The notes under the pieces: model-generated
What the model was told of the DNA's origin: nothing
The model's input: only the letters and a program-made list of their open reading frames with translations
The model's database searches: none
Made by a program: the position numbers and the translations under genes
Assembly (NCBI GenBank): GCA_964580455.1
Contig: CAZOKO010000034.1
Location: forward strand, 1 to 23,518
Reading direction: 5' to 3'
Source of the DNA: CAZOKO01 sp964580455
GTDB lineage: Bacteria; Desulfobacterota; WTBG01
DNA length: 23,518 nucleotides
Shown: in pieces, positions 15,776-23,518 of the stretch
Numbering within the stretch: position 1 is the first letter of the stretch
How the letters are laid out: every line of letters begins with the position of its first letter

Positions 15776-16798
15776 TTGGAACTCATAATTTTAGTTAAAA
15801 TCATTCTTATCTTTACACTCCTCTGCTTTTCTGCCTTTTTCTCCGGCTCAGAAACTGCCCTTTTTTCATTGGGCTCTGTCAAACTCTTCCAGCTTAAGGA
15901 ATCCAACCATCCTAAAGCTTCTCTCATTCAAGAACTCATAGAAAAACCCCGTCGGCTCCTCATCTCTATCCTGGTGGGAAACGAATGTATCAACATCACT
16001 GCCTCAGCACTGGCAGCCTCCATTTGCATCTCCCTTGCCGGTACTCAAGGAAAGTGGTTAGCAATTGCTATTATGACTCCTCTTATCCTCGTTTTTGGGG
16101 AGGTCATTCCTAAAACTATTGCTGTCTCTTACAGCGAAAAAACTTCCCTGTTGGTTGCAAAACCGATAAGTATATTTGCCCGCATTATTTTCCCCATCAG
16201 ATGGATCATCAGAATCGTAGTAGATAGATTAACTTCTCTCCTGGGCAAGCAGGAAGAAAAAGAGGAAAGCATCTTTTTTGAAGAAGAGTTTAAAGAGCTT
16301 GTTGATGTCGGACATAAGGAGGGTATTATTGAAAAGGAAGAGCGTGAAATGATACACAAAATCCTTAAGTTTGGTGATACTATAGTATCTTCCATTATGA
16401 CTCCCCGCTCAGATATGTTTTCCCTGCCATATGATTCAGACATAGACCACATTATTAGAGAAATAAATGAAAATCATTTTTCACGCATACCCATTTACAA
16501 ACAGGAGAAAAACAACATCATCGGCGTACTGAATGCCAAAGATCTTCTCACCCTGAGAAATAAACAGGGCTCAACTATCATCAGCACCATCCGAAAACCC
16601 TACTTTGTACCCAAAGGTAAAAAGATACAAGAAGTGCTAAATGAATTTCAGGATAAAAAGATACACCTGGCATTGGTGGTCAACGAATATGGAAGTGTTA
16701 TAGGACTGGTTACCATGGAAGACCTGCTGGAAGAGCTGTTTGGTGAAATCTATGACGAATTTGATGATGAACTGAAAGAGGAAGAGACACTAGTTTAA
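15776..16798 (+). CDS. DUF21-CBS membrane protein (HlyC/CorC-like), short form
   Basis: A 340-residue inner-membrane protein. The DUF21 (CNNM) transmembrane domain spans about 1-150, with FFSGSETALFSLG at 21-33 and FGEVIPKT at 107-114. A cytoplasmic CBS pair follows, bounded by SIMTPRSDM (206-214) and NEYGSVIGLVTMEDLLEE (303-320). It ends at residue 340 right after the CBS pair and lacks the C-terminal CorC_HlyC domain present in the next paralogue. Relatives have been linked to magnesium or cobalt efflux and, in older annotation, to hemolysis; ion transport is the better guess. The start is a TTG 12 bases after thiL without a clear ribosome site, so the true start could differ. Confidence 0.88.
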   Translation: MELIILVKIILIFTLLCFSAFFSGSETALFSLGSVKLFQLKESNHPKASLIQELIEKPRRLLISILVGNECINITASALAASICISLAGTQGKWLAIAIMTPLILVFGEVIPKTIAVSYSEKTSLLVAKPISIFARIIFPIRWIIRIVVDRLTSLLGKQEEKEESIFFEEEFKELVDVGHKEGIIEKEEREMIHKILKFGDTIVSSIMTPRSDMFSLPYDSDIDHIIREINENHFSRIPIYKQEKNNIIGVLNAKDLLTLRNKQGSTIISTIRKPYFVPKGKKIQEVLNEFQDKKIHLALVVNEYGSVIGLVTMEDLLEELFGEIYDEFDDELKEEETLV

Positions 16799-16860
16799 AC
16801 TTCGCTTAAGCAATTGGACTTAGTCGTGGGCTCTCGAACTAATAATGGGTTTTAATAAAT

Positions 16861-16920
16861 GTTGCGGGTTACGTGTTTAAATCATGTAACCATTAAGAAT
16901 CCATACCCGTAACACGCAAC
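16861..16920. repeat. Inverted repeat with two competing hairpins
   Basis: GTTGCGGGTTACGTGT at 16861-16876 pairs with ACCCGTAACACGCAAC at 16905-16920 with two mismatches. Inside it, GGTTACGTG at 16867-16875 can instead pair with CATGTAACC at 16883-16891 with one mismatch. The two folds share a strand and exclude each other. No T-run follows. It lies in the 170-base gap between the two CBS genes. Confidence 0.65.
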
Positions 16921-16968
16921 GTAAATACCTCTAATTTAGATAAGTTGTAGAAATAACGAGACGAAAAT

Positions 16969-18249
16969 ATGAATATCTCATTTTACATGATCATCTTTTT
17001 CCTATGCCTTACTTTAGAGGCCTTTTTCTCAGGATCAGAAATAGCCCTCATAGCAGCCAATCCCAAAAAGATTAGGAAATCACCTGGTGTTCCACCATCA
17101 AGAATAAAGATGACTTTAAAATTACTTAAGAACCGCGAAAGGCTGCTGGCTACTACTCTTTGCGGTACCAATCTCTCTGTGATAACAAATACTATTTTAA
17201 TCACTTCTCTCTTTATCTCTTTTCTTCATGAAAAGGGAGAAATTTACTCCATCCTCATCCTCTCTCCCCTCTTGCTCATTTTCGGAGAAATCATTCCCAA
17301 GACCCTTTTTCAACAACGCGCTAATACGATTGCCCCATGGGTATCCTACCCTGTCTGGCTGGCCTCTTATCTCTTTTATCCTCTGGTCATCTTCATGACA
17401 AAATTAACTCATATCATCTTTTTCCTTGCCGGTGCCAAAAAATCTAAAGAAACATTGTTTGTTACCCGTGAAGAGCTAAGACTCATTCTCAAGATGAGCA
17501 AAAAGGGGAGCGATTTAACCACAGGAGAAGTTAACATGATCAACCGACTCTTTGACTTCTCTCATACTACCGTCAAAGAAGCGATGATCCCTCTCATTGA
17601 AATATCTGCCGTTGAAGATAAGTATACCATTGAAGAGACTATTGCAATTATTTCAAAAAAGGGTTATTCTCGACTTCCTGTCTATCATGAAAGAATTGAT
17701 AACATTATCGGTGTTATAAACAGCTTTGACCTGCTAAATACTGCTAATGACCAGTCTATCAAACCTTTTATCCGTACTGTACTTTATGTACCTGAATCTA
17801 AACCTGTTGATGAGCTGCTGGTTGAAATGCAAAAAAAGGGAAACCACCTGGCAATCGTAGTTGATGAATATGGTGGAACTATGGGCATTATTACCATAGA
17901 AGATATACTTGAAGAGATCGTAGGGGAAATCAAAGATGAATATGATATTGACCGAAGATTATACCTCAAAACCGGATGGAATAAATATCTCATTAATGCT
18001 CGCATGGAAATAGATCAAATCCATGAACTTCTCCATCTGTCACTACCTGATGGAGATTTTGAAACTCTTGGAGGATTTCTGCTGGAAAAGTTTGGTCATA
18101 TCCCAAAGCCAGGAGAAATCACAAAACACCAAAATCTCACTTTTACTATCGTGAGCGCTGATGAGCGTTCTATCGGCGAAGTGAGAATTAAAGTTGGGAA
18201 ATCCAAAATAACACTCAAGCGTTCTGATGAGGAGCATCATGAATCCTGA
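16969..18249 (+). CDS. DUF21-CBS-CorC_HlyC membrane protein (hemolysin/CNNM family)
   Basis: A 426-residue paralogue of the preceding membrane protein with the complete family layout. The DUF21 membrane domain (about 1-160) has FFSGSEIALIAANP at 19-32 and FGEIIPKT at 105-112. The CBS pair (about 200-325) includes VDEYGGTMGIITIEDILEE at 298-316. A C-terminal CorC_HlyC domain (about 335-415) has DFETLGGFLLEKFGHIPKPG at 363-382. A role in divalent cation (magnesium/cobalt) homeostasis is known for parts of the family and inferred here. Its 3' end overlaps larB by 11 bases if larB starts at its better ATG, so the two are coupled. Confidence 0.9.
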   Translation: MNISFYMIIFFLCLTLEAFFSGSEIALIAANPKKIRKSPGVPPSRIKMTLKLLKNRERLLATTLCGTNLSVITNTILITSLFISFLHEKGEIYSILILSPLLLIFGEIIPKTLFQQRANTIAPWVSYPVWLASYLFYPLVIFMTKLTHIIFFLAGAKKSKETLFVTREELRLILKMSKKGSDLTTGEVNMINRLFDFSHTTVKEAMIPLIEISAVEDKYTIEETIAIISKKGYSRLPVYHERIDNIIGVINSFDLLNTANDQSIKPFIRTVLYVPESKPVDELLVEMQKKGNHLAIVVDEYGGTMGIITIEDILEEIVGEIKDEYDIDRRLYLKTGWNKYLINARMEIDQIHELLHLSLPDGDFETLGGFLLEKFGHIPKPGEITKHQNLTFTIVSADERSIGEVRIKVGKSKITLKRSDEEHHES

Positions 18250-18988
18250 TAAATTAAAACAATTGCTGGAAAGTGTAAAAAGAGGAGAACTATCTATTGA
18301 TAAAGCTTTAAAAAAGTTAAAGACCTTACCTTTTGAAGATATCGACTTTGCAACATTAGACCACCATCGATCTTTACGCAAAGGATTTCCTGAAGTAATC
18401 TGGGGGGAAGGAAAAACATCTTCCCAAATTACTACGATCGTTAAAAAGATGCTTAAAAAAAACCATCCCATTTTAGTTACCCGGGTTGATAAACGCAAGG
18501 CAGCCTACATCAAGAAATACATCCCCAAAATATCCTACCATTCTGCATCCCGCACCCTGACTTTAACTACCGGTAAAATCCCTGAGAAGGGAAAGGGAAC
18601 AATCCTGGTAGTCTCAGCAGGAACCTCCGACATTCCTGTTGCAGAAGAGGCACTTATTACCGCTTCCATCATGGGTAATAAAGTTGACCATTTCTATGAT
18701 GTAGGAGTTGCTGGAATTCACCGCCTGGTGGGAAAAGAAGAAAAACTGATTTCTGCCTCTGTCCTGATTGTAGTAGCCGGGATGGAAGGAGCATTGCCCA
18801 GCGTAATCGGGGGATTAGTAGATAAGCCGATAATCGCAGTACCTACCAGCACCGGTTATGGCACCGGATTCGGGGGGATTGCGGCATTGCTCTCCATGCT
18901 CAATTCCTGCGCTTCAGGAATATCTGTAGTAAATATTGACAATGGCTTTGGGGCAGGGTATATTGCAAGCCTCATTAACAGAGTCTAG
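18239..18988 (+). CDS. larB: Pyridinium-3,5-biscarboxylic acid mononucleotide synthase LarB
   Basis: LarB carboxylates and hydrolyses nicotinic acid adenine dinucleotide in the first step to the nickel-pincer nucleotide cofactor of lactate racemase and related enzymes. From the ATG at 18239 it has 249 residues. The N-terminal segment (DFATLDHHRSLRKGFPEVIW, 36-55) is followed by the PurE-like AIR-carboxylase domain: SAGTSDIPVAEEA at 126-138, DVGVAGIHRL at 154-163, VAGMEGALPSVIGGLVDKP at 179-197, VPTSTGYG at 201-208 and NIDNGFGAGY at 232-241. An in-frame ATG at 18227 is possible, but GAGGAG just before 18239 favours the later start. It overlaps the upstream CBS gene, and larC follows after nine bases. 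Confidence 0.95.
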   Translation: MNPDKLKQLLESVKRGELSIDKALKKLKTLPFEDIDFATLDHHRSLRKGFPEVIWGEGKTSSQITTIVKKMLKKNHPILVTRVDKRKAAYIKKYIPKISYHSASRTLTLTTGKIPEKGKGTILVVSAGTSDIPVAEEALITASIMGNKVDHFYDVGVAGIHRLVGKEEKLISASVLIVVAGMEGALPSVIGGLVDKPIIAVPTSTGYGTGFGGIAALLSMLNSCASGISVVNIDNGFGAGYIASLINRV

Positions 18989-18997
18989 TATATACCC

Positions 18998-20206
18998 ATG
19001 AAGATTGCCTATCTTGACTGTTTCTCCGGTATCAGTGGTGATATGTTTCTCGGTGCCCTGCTTGATTGTGGCCTTCCCCGTAAGCTACTCAAGCAGGAAC
19101 TTGAGGGTTTATCCCTTGGTTCCTATAAAATAAAAATTACTTCCGAACAAAGGATGCATATCACTGGCGGTAGGGTTGAGGTAACTTTACCCCAAAAAGG
19201 TCACCAGCATCGAAACTTTGCAGAGATTAAGAGAATAATAACTGAAAGTCACCTCAATCAACGGGTGAAGGAATTAAGCATCAAAGCCTTTCAGAAACTG
19301 GCCAGCGCCGAATCCAGAATCCATCGCAAGAAGGTCTCAGAGGTTTGCTTCCACGAAGTAGGTGCAATAGATTCCATCATCGACATTGTGGGAACGGCTA
19401 TCGGGATTGATTACCTCAAACTGGAAGAAGTGTATGCCTCTTCCATTCATCTCGGTTCAGGCTTCACTACCTGCCAACATGGTGTTCTCCCCCTGCCAGC
19501 ACCCGCTACTATTGAACTATTAAAGGGTGTGCCTGTTTGTGGGACTTCAGTTAAAACTGAACTTGTTACACCTACTGGGGCAGCGCTTCTTACCAGCTTA
19601 ACTAAACACTATGGACCTGTGCCACCTATGAAGATAACAAAGGTAGGCTATGGTGTTGGCCACAAACAACTCAAGGACAGGCCAAACATGCTTCGTCTGG
19701 TAATAGGAAAGGGGATGAATGATCAGGAAACTGACCAGGTAATTATTATAGAAGCAAATATTGATGACATGATTCCGGAAATTTACGACTATCTGATGGA
19801 GCGCCTTTTTGAAAAAGGAGCTCTCGATGTATCTTTATCTCCTATCCAGATGAAAAAGAACCGACCTGGAGTTTTAATCAGGGTTATCTGCCATCCGGAG
19901 AAAAAGGATGAGCTCACTGCTATCATTTTTCAGGAATCTACTTCGGCTGGCATTCGCTATTATCAGGCAAACAGGATAAAACTGCCAAGAGAAACCAAAG
20001 AGATCTCTACTCCTTATGGTAAACTTTCTGTAAAAGTTTTTAAAAATGCCGAGGGTGAATACTACGCGTCACCCGAATATGAACAGTGTAAAAAAATAGC
20101 GAAAAAACACGGTATCCCCTTAAAAAAAGTCTACCTTGAATTAACAAAGTTACTCCCGCCTTTAAATACTGGATTTAAGTTATCGAAGAAAAATAATTCT
20201 TCCTAA
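18998..20206 (+). CDS. larC: Nickel insertion protein LarC (single-frame)
   Basis: LarC inserts nickel into the pincer nucleotide in a CTP-dependent step and completes the cofactor. The 402-residue protein is encoded in one continuous frame, unlike lactobacilli, where larC1 and larC2 are joined by frameshifting. Seen: MKIAYLDCFSGISGDMFLGA at the N-terminus, FHEVGAIDSIIDIVG at 118-132, ELVTPTGAALLTSL at 188-201, GYGVGHKQLKDRPN at 217-230, and EANIDDMIPEIYDYLME at 252-268 opening the C-terminal domain. There is no strong ribosome site; translation may depend on larB. LarE (sulfur donor) and any racemase (LarA) are not in the window. Confidence 0.95.
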   Translation: MKIAYLDCFSGISGDMFLGALLDCGLPRKLLKQELEGLSLGSYKIKITSEQRMHITGGRVEVTLPQKGHQHRNFAEIKRIITESHLNQRVKELSIKAFQKLASAESRIHRKKVSEVCFHEVGAIDSIIDIVGTAIGIDYLKLEEVYASSIHLGSGFTTCQHGVLPLPAPATIELLKGVPVCGTSVKTELVTPTGAALLTSLTKHYGPVPPMKITKVGYGVGHKQLKDRPNMLRLVIGKGMNDQETDQVIIIEANIDDMIPEIYDYLMERLFEKGALDVSLSPIQMKKNRPGVLIRVICHPEKKDELTAIIFQESTSAGIRYYQANRIKLPRETKEISTPYGKLSVKVFKNAEGEYYASPEYEQCKKIAKKHGIPLKKVYLELTKLLPPLNTGFKLSKKNNSS

Positions 20207-20254
20207 ATTTTTAAATTTAAATAGAAGTTGGGTTAACTTATCAAAATAGATAGG

Positions 20255-20335
20255 TTGCTTCGTCGCTGACGCTTCTCGCAACGAGCGTCTATCTGACACA
20301 AGGTAATGTCATTGTGAACGTAGTGAAGCAATCTC
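20255..20335. repeat. Inverted pair of short interspersed repeats
   Basis: The right unit TGTCATTGTGAACGTAGTGA, then AGCAATCTC (20307-20335), resembles the common TGTCATTGCGAGCGAAGCGA-type interspersed repeat. The left unit (from GGTTGCTTCGTCGCTGACGC at 20263-20282) is a diverged copy in the opposite orientation. The left part can also fold alone: GACGCT (20268-20273) with AGCGTC (20284-20289), within an outer AGATAG/CTATCT pair. It lies between larC and the transporter gene. Confidence 0.6.
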
Positions 20336-20437
20336 ATAAAATTGCAATGATTTGAGCGAAAAAATACATTCTGCCAATTTCTTACTTCATTAGATCATTA
20401 ATCATTTTTTATCAGACAACACCTTACATTTCATCAT

Positions 20438-21625
20438 ATGGACAGCGAATTAAAAACGAAGAAGAAAATATTTTTTGTGCTTTTTGTCTCCATTTTCTCC
20501 TGCATGCTGGGGGTAGGAATCATTGTTCCCATTCTGCCAATTTACGCCGAAACCCTGGGAGCAACCGGCTTCTGGCTGGGAGCTATTTTTGCCGGATTTT
20601 CCCTTGCACGCAGCATTTCCATGCCCCTTGTTGGACGTTTCTCTGACCGTATGGGGAGAAAACGATTCATCTCTTTCGGCCTGCTGGTCTATACACTATC
20701 TTCCCTAGGATATATCTATGCCAGCAGTGCTTTAGCGTTGGTTCTTGTTCGCATCATTCAAGGATTTTCATCAGCTATGATAATCCCCATTTCCATGGCT
20801 TATATCGCTGATATATCTCCTGCTGAGAAAGAAGGAAGCTACATGGGAATCTTTACTGTCGCCCTGTTTCTTGGTTTTGGCTGTGGTCCCATTCTGGGTG
20901 GTTTTACGAAAGACCTTATTGGCATTCAGGCAGATTTTCTTATCATGGGAGGGCTTTGTCTTATCGCCTTTTTTATGGTACTCATCTACCTCCCCAGATC
21001 AAGCAGTATTCAAAAAAGCGCTCCTACATTGGACATTCCGTTTAAAACTATTCTTCAGAACAGAAGCATAATGGGCATCTGCTTCTACCGTTTTGCGAAT
21101 GCCTTCTGCAGGGGAAGCATCATGACCTTTCTTCCAATTTATGCTCATAATGCTTTACGGCTTAATGGTTCACAAATCGGTTTGGTTATTTCTTCAAGCA
21201 TTCTGCTTACCGCAATGCTCCAATTACCCTTCGGAAAACTGGCTGATAAATTGAATCGTAAAAAGCTGGTTATTCTGGGTAGTATTTTCTACTTTTCTAT
21301 CGTTCCTTTTATTCCTTACACTTTGAATTTTGCTCAAATACTCATTTTAAATATCATTCTGGGTCTTTTTGGAGCACTATCACTACCCGCTGCAAGCGCT
21401 TTGACAGTAAAAGAAGGAAAGCAATATGGGATGGGATCAACTATGGCAATCTTTAATGTAGCTATGAGTGTAGGACTTGCCATCGGCCCACTCACTTCTG
21501 GTATAGTCCTTGATATCTGGGGGTTATCTGGCGTGTTTTACTTCTGTACTACCCTGGGATTTTTAAGTACCGGCATCGTTGCCAAGTTATTCTCCACAAG
21601 TTTTGATCATCCGAATAACAAATAA
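20438..21625 (+). CDS. Major facilitator superfamily transporter (TetA/multidrug-type)
   Basis: A 395-residue inner-membrane protein with about twelve hydrophobic helices in two halves. The MFS motif A is clear after helix 2, GRFSDRMGRKR at 66-76, and a second copy appears in the C-terminal half as GKLADKLNRKK. The helix-1 segment LGVGIIVPILPIYAETLGAT resembles TetA-like drug:proton antiporters. The substrate cannot be told; export of a small molecule is the usual role. It stands 231 bases after larC behind an inverted-repeat pair, so it may have its own promoter, which I could not identify. The ATG lacks a strong ribosome site. Confidence 0.9.
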   Translation: MDSELKTKKKIFFVLFVSIFSCMLGVGIIVPILPIYAETLGATGFWLGAIFAGFSLARSISMPLVGRFSDRMGRKRFISFGLLVYTLSSLGYIYASSALALVLVRIIQGFSSAMIIPISMAYIADISPAEKEGSYMGIFTVALFLGFGCGPILGGFTKDLIGIQADFLIMGGLCLIAFFMVLIYLPRSSSIQKSAPTLDIPFKTILQNRSIMGICFYRFANAFCRGSIMTFLPIYAHNALRLNGSQIGLVISSSILLTAMLQLPFGKLADKLNRKKLVILGSIFYFSIVPFIPYTLNFAQILILNIILGLFGALSLPAASALTVKEGKQYGMGSTMAIFNVAMSVGLAIGPLTSGIVLDIWGLSGVFYFCTTLGFLSTGIVAKLFSTSFDHPNNK

Positions 21626-21707
21626 GACATTTGACATCCTACTGCCTTTCCCTTATACTTTTTCACAGACATCAACAACACTACTCTCTCATACAAAATA
21701 AGCAAAA

Positions 21708-23468
21708 ATGAAATACTTCCTGATCCTTTCCATATATCTGTATCTTATACAAAATCCAGTAATTAGTATCCAGGATCGCTTCAAGTTAGACTCACGGTCA
21801 CTGAATCATGTGGTAAAAAACGAAATTCCTAATCAATCAAATCCAATTGCTCTTTTAGAACCAGATGTTACTTCACATTCACCACTTGCTGAAGAATCTG
21901 CAGGTCAGGACATTATTACCAATCTGCAACAGATTCCTCTTGGCAAAGAAGCTAAAGACCTTTTACAAAAGAACAAATTTATTGTAGTGCCCGGGCGAAA
22001 TGAAGATGACTTAATTGATGTTTATATTAACTGCCGAAAAAGAAATGAACCTATCTTCATCACTACCGATGTCATACTACACACTTCTCACCTGCTATTT
22101 GATTTTAATCTCAGGATAGTTGAGATCTATGCGCTGATTAAGGAACTGGAAAAATTGACTGATCTGATGATTAAAAAAACAGCATCTCAGTACCGGGATG
22201 TTTCTAATCCTGAGCTTAAAGAAGCGGCCAGAAGAAACCTTGCTTTTTTCTCCGTCGCTAAAAAGCTGCTTGACCTTCATTTCATAGTTCCACTACCAGC
22301 TCGCTCTTTAGCCGAACAAGAACTGAGTCTCATTTCTGCTCATCAGGGAATATCTCTTTCACCCATTATGGACGCATCACCTTTAAGAAGTAATGGGACA
22401 AGGGGTGAAGACTACAGCCAGTACATTCCCAGGGGACATTACACAAGGAATGAAACCTTTGAGACCTTTTTTAAAATTATGACATGGTACGGGAGGATGG
22501 CTTTTGCCCTTCCTGATTATGAAGACACAAGGCAAGCCCTTTTGATTATTAAAGCCCTTTCTCAAGCAGATAGGGAGGGAATGAAACTCTGGGAGAAATT
22601 ATATGAACCTACTGTTTTTTTTGTAGGACGGACAGATGATCTGGATGTGTATGACTACCAGCAGCTTGCAAATGAGTTTTTCGGCACCACCATACAATAT
22701 AATGAACTAACTAATAATAAGAAACTCCGGGATTTTATCATTAGAGCTCAATCTATTAAAAAGACCAGAATTGGGAAAGGATATGTGAACGGATTGCGTT
22801 TTCTGGGGCAGAGATTTATCCCGGACGCCTATATCTTCGACCAGTTGACTGGATATCCATGGAGAACATCTCCCAAAAGTCTGGATATCATGGCTCTACT
22901 TGGTTCACTGCGAGCAAAAGAATTGTTGGTGAAAGAAGGTGACTTTGCCATTACCGCTTATGCCACAATTTTCAGCCGATTAGAAGAGGAGGTTGGACTT
23001 TCCTCTCTCATTGCTGAAGATTGGGTAGACTGGAAACAGAATCTCTACTGGCGATGGCTTCACTGTCTGAAACCGCTGTTCCATGAGATTCCAAAAGTGT
23101 ATCCCCAGTTCATGCAACACAATAGTTGGCTCGACAAAGTATTGCTCACTGCATCTGCTTCCTGGACAGAACTAAGACATGACACTATCCTTTATGCCAA
23201 ACCCAGCTATCTTGCAACAGCAGCACCCATGCTATTCCAGCAAACTAAAGGATATGTAGAACCTTACCCAGAGGTTTACAGGAGAATTGGCTCACTCATC
23301 CAGGAAATGAGAAAGGGGCTTGGCATAAGAGGACTTTTGCTGGAGGAGTGTAAAGGTAAATTATTAAAATTCGAAGTTTTACTAGAAACTCTTGAAACTA
23401 TCTCCCAAAAAGAGCTTTCCCTTCAGGAACTCACGGAGGAGGAATATAACATTATATGGACTATTTGA
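21708..23468 (+). CDS. DUF3160 family protein, probably truncated at its C-terminus
   Basis: A 586-residue protein with an N-terminal signal-like hydrophobic segment (MKYFLILSIYLYLIQNPVIS, 1-20), so probably exported. Family segments recognised by recollection: NEPIFITTDVILHTSHLLFD at 113-132, then further on RGHYTRNETFETFF, GLRFLGQRFIPDAYIFDQL, NLYWRWLHCLKPLF and SWTELRHDTILYAK. The molecular function of the family is unknown. Relatives that I recall continue well beyond the LTEEEYNII segment with a conserved C-terminal part; here the frame stops at once after IIWTI, where an IS-like end begins (23466), so the stop codon appears to come from an insertion. Whether the shortened product is stable is not known. 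Confidence 0.8.
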   Translation: MKYFLILSIYLYLIQNPVISIQDRFKLDSRSLNHVVKNEIPNQSNPIALLEPDVTSHSPLAEESAGQDIITNLQQIPLGKEAKDLLQKNKFIVVPGRNEDDLIDVYINCRKRNEPIFITTDVILHTSHLLFDFNLRIVEIYALIKELEKLTDLMIKKTASQYRDVSNPELKEAARRNLAFFSVAKKLLDLHFIVPLPARSLAEQELSLISAHQGISLSPIMDASPLRSNGTRGEDYSQYIPRGHYTRNETFETFFKIMTWYGRMAFALPDYEDTRQALLIIKALSQADREGMKLWEKLYEPTVFFVGRTDDLDVYDYQQLANEFFGTTIQYNELTNNKKLRDFIIRAQSIKKTRIGKGYVNGLRFLGQRFIPDAYIFDQLTGYPWRTSPKSLDIMALLGSLRAKELLVKEGDFAITAYATIFSRLEEEVGLSSLIAEDWVDWKQNLYWRWLHCLKPLFHEIPKVYPQFMQHNSWLDKVLLTASASWTELRHDTILYAKPSYLATAAPMLFQQTKGYVEPYPEVYRRIGSLIQEMRKGLGIRGLLLEECKGKLLKFEVLLETLETISQKELSLQELTEEEYNIIWTI

Positions 23469-23518
23469 GGTTCCCCTAAATTAGTGGACACATCGAAAGG
23501 TTAGGGTTATAAACCTGT
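23466..23518. mobile_element. Probable end of an insertion sequence (IS3-like), cut by the window edge
   Basis: TGAGGTTCCCCTAAATTAGT, then GGACA, begins with TG and resembles terminal inverted repeats of IS3-family elements as I recall them (inward TGTCCACTAATTTAGGGGAA in the other orientation). It starts precisely where the DUF3160 reading frame ends. The transposase and the other end lie outside the window, so this rests on the terminal sequence and the truncation alone. Confidence 0.5.

Noticed and set aside
18998..20206. Programmed frameshift in larC as in lactobacilli
   Set aside because: The gene is a single continuous frame from the N-terminal to the C-terminal domain.

Overview
This is an AT-rich bacterial window with no rRNA or tRNA genes that I can see. 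It carries two large, divergently oriented gene blocks, separated by a 639-bp gap (11729-12367), plus short remnants at both ends. Shine-Dalgarno-type ribosome sites, TGA used as a stop, a Lon/ThiL/LarB/LarC set and an IVS-type (S23) four-helix-bundle gene all fit a bacterium. Several short interspersed repeats resemble ones I associate with genomes of uncultured or environmental lineages such as Planctomycetes or Omnitrophota. The phylum cannot be fixed from this window.

Left end (1-2002): an alpha/beta hydrolase with a probable TTG start and its own intrinsic terminator, then about 400 bp without a gene, then a decayed C-terminal scrap of a subtilisin-like (S8) protease beginning just after a GGGGTCGGACCCC palindrome.

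Minus-strand block (11728 down to 2003): a polyprenyl-phosphate-sugar-synthase-like GT2 glycosyltransferase, two related membrane GT-C (GT39/PMT-like) glycosyltransferases, a B12-binding radical SAM enzyme, an S23/IVS protein in AT-rich inverted flanks, a NodU/CmcH-type carbamoyltransferase, and a third GT-C enzyme translationally coupled to it by an ATGA overlap. It reads as a surface-glycan or glycolipid modification cluster: the GT2 enzyme could make a lipid-linked sugar, the GT-C enzymes could transfer it, and the carbamoyltransferase and radical SAM enzyme could modify the product.

The strongest single observation is in this block. The second GT-C gene (7909-9435) is cut near its 3' end by a 153-bp element (7758-7910) with about 27-bp imperfect terminal inverted repeats and a perfect 9-bp target duplication (ATTCAAGAT). 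Removing the element and one duplicate restores the frame and adds a 34-residue tail that resembles the tail of the neighbouring paralogue. This is a MITE-like non-autonomous transposable element caught in a gene.

Plus-strand block (12368-23468): lon, thiL, two tandem DUF21-CBS (HlyC/CorC-like) membrane proteins of which only the second has the C-terminal CorC/HlyC domain, larB and larC (nickel-pincer cofactor synthesis, without larE or larA here), an MFS exporter-like transporter, and a secreted-type DUF3160 protein. The DUF3160 gene seems truncated at the right edge, where a stop codon lies within what looks like the TG-starting end of an IS3-like insertion sequence. The gaps hold several paired inverted repeats.
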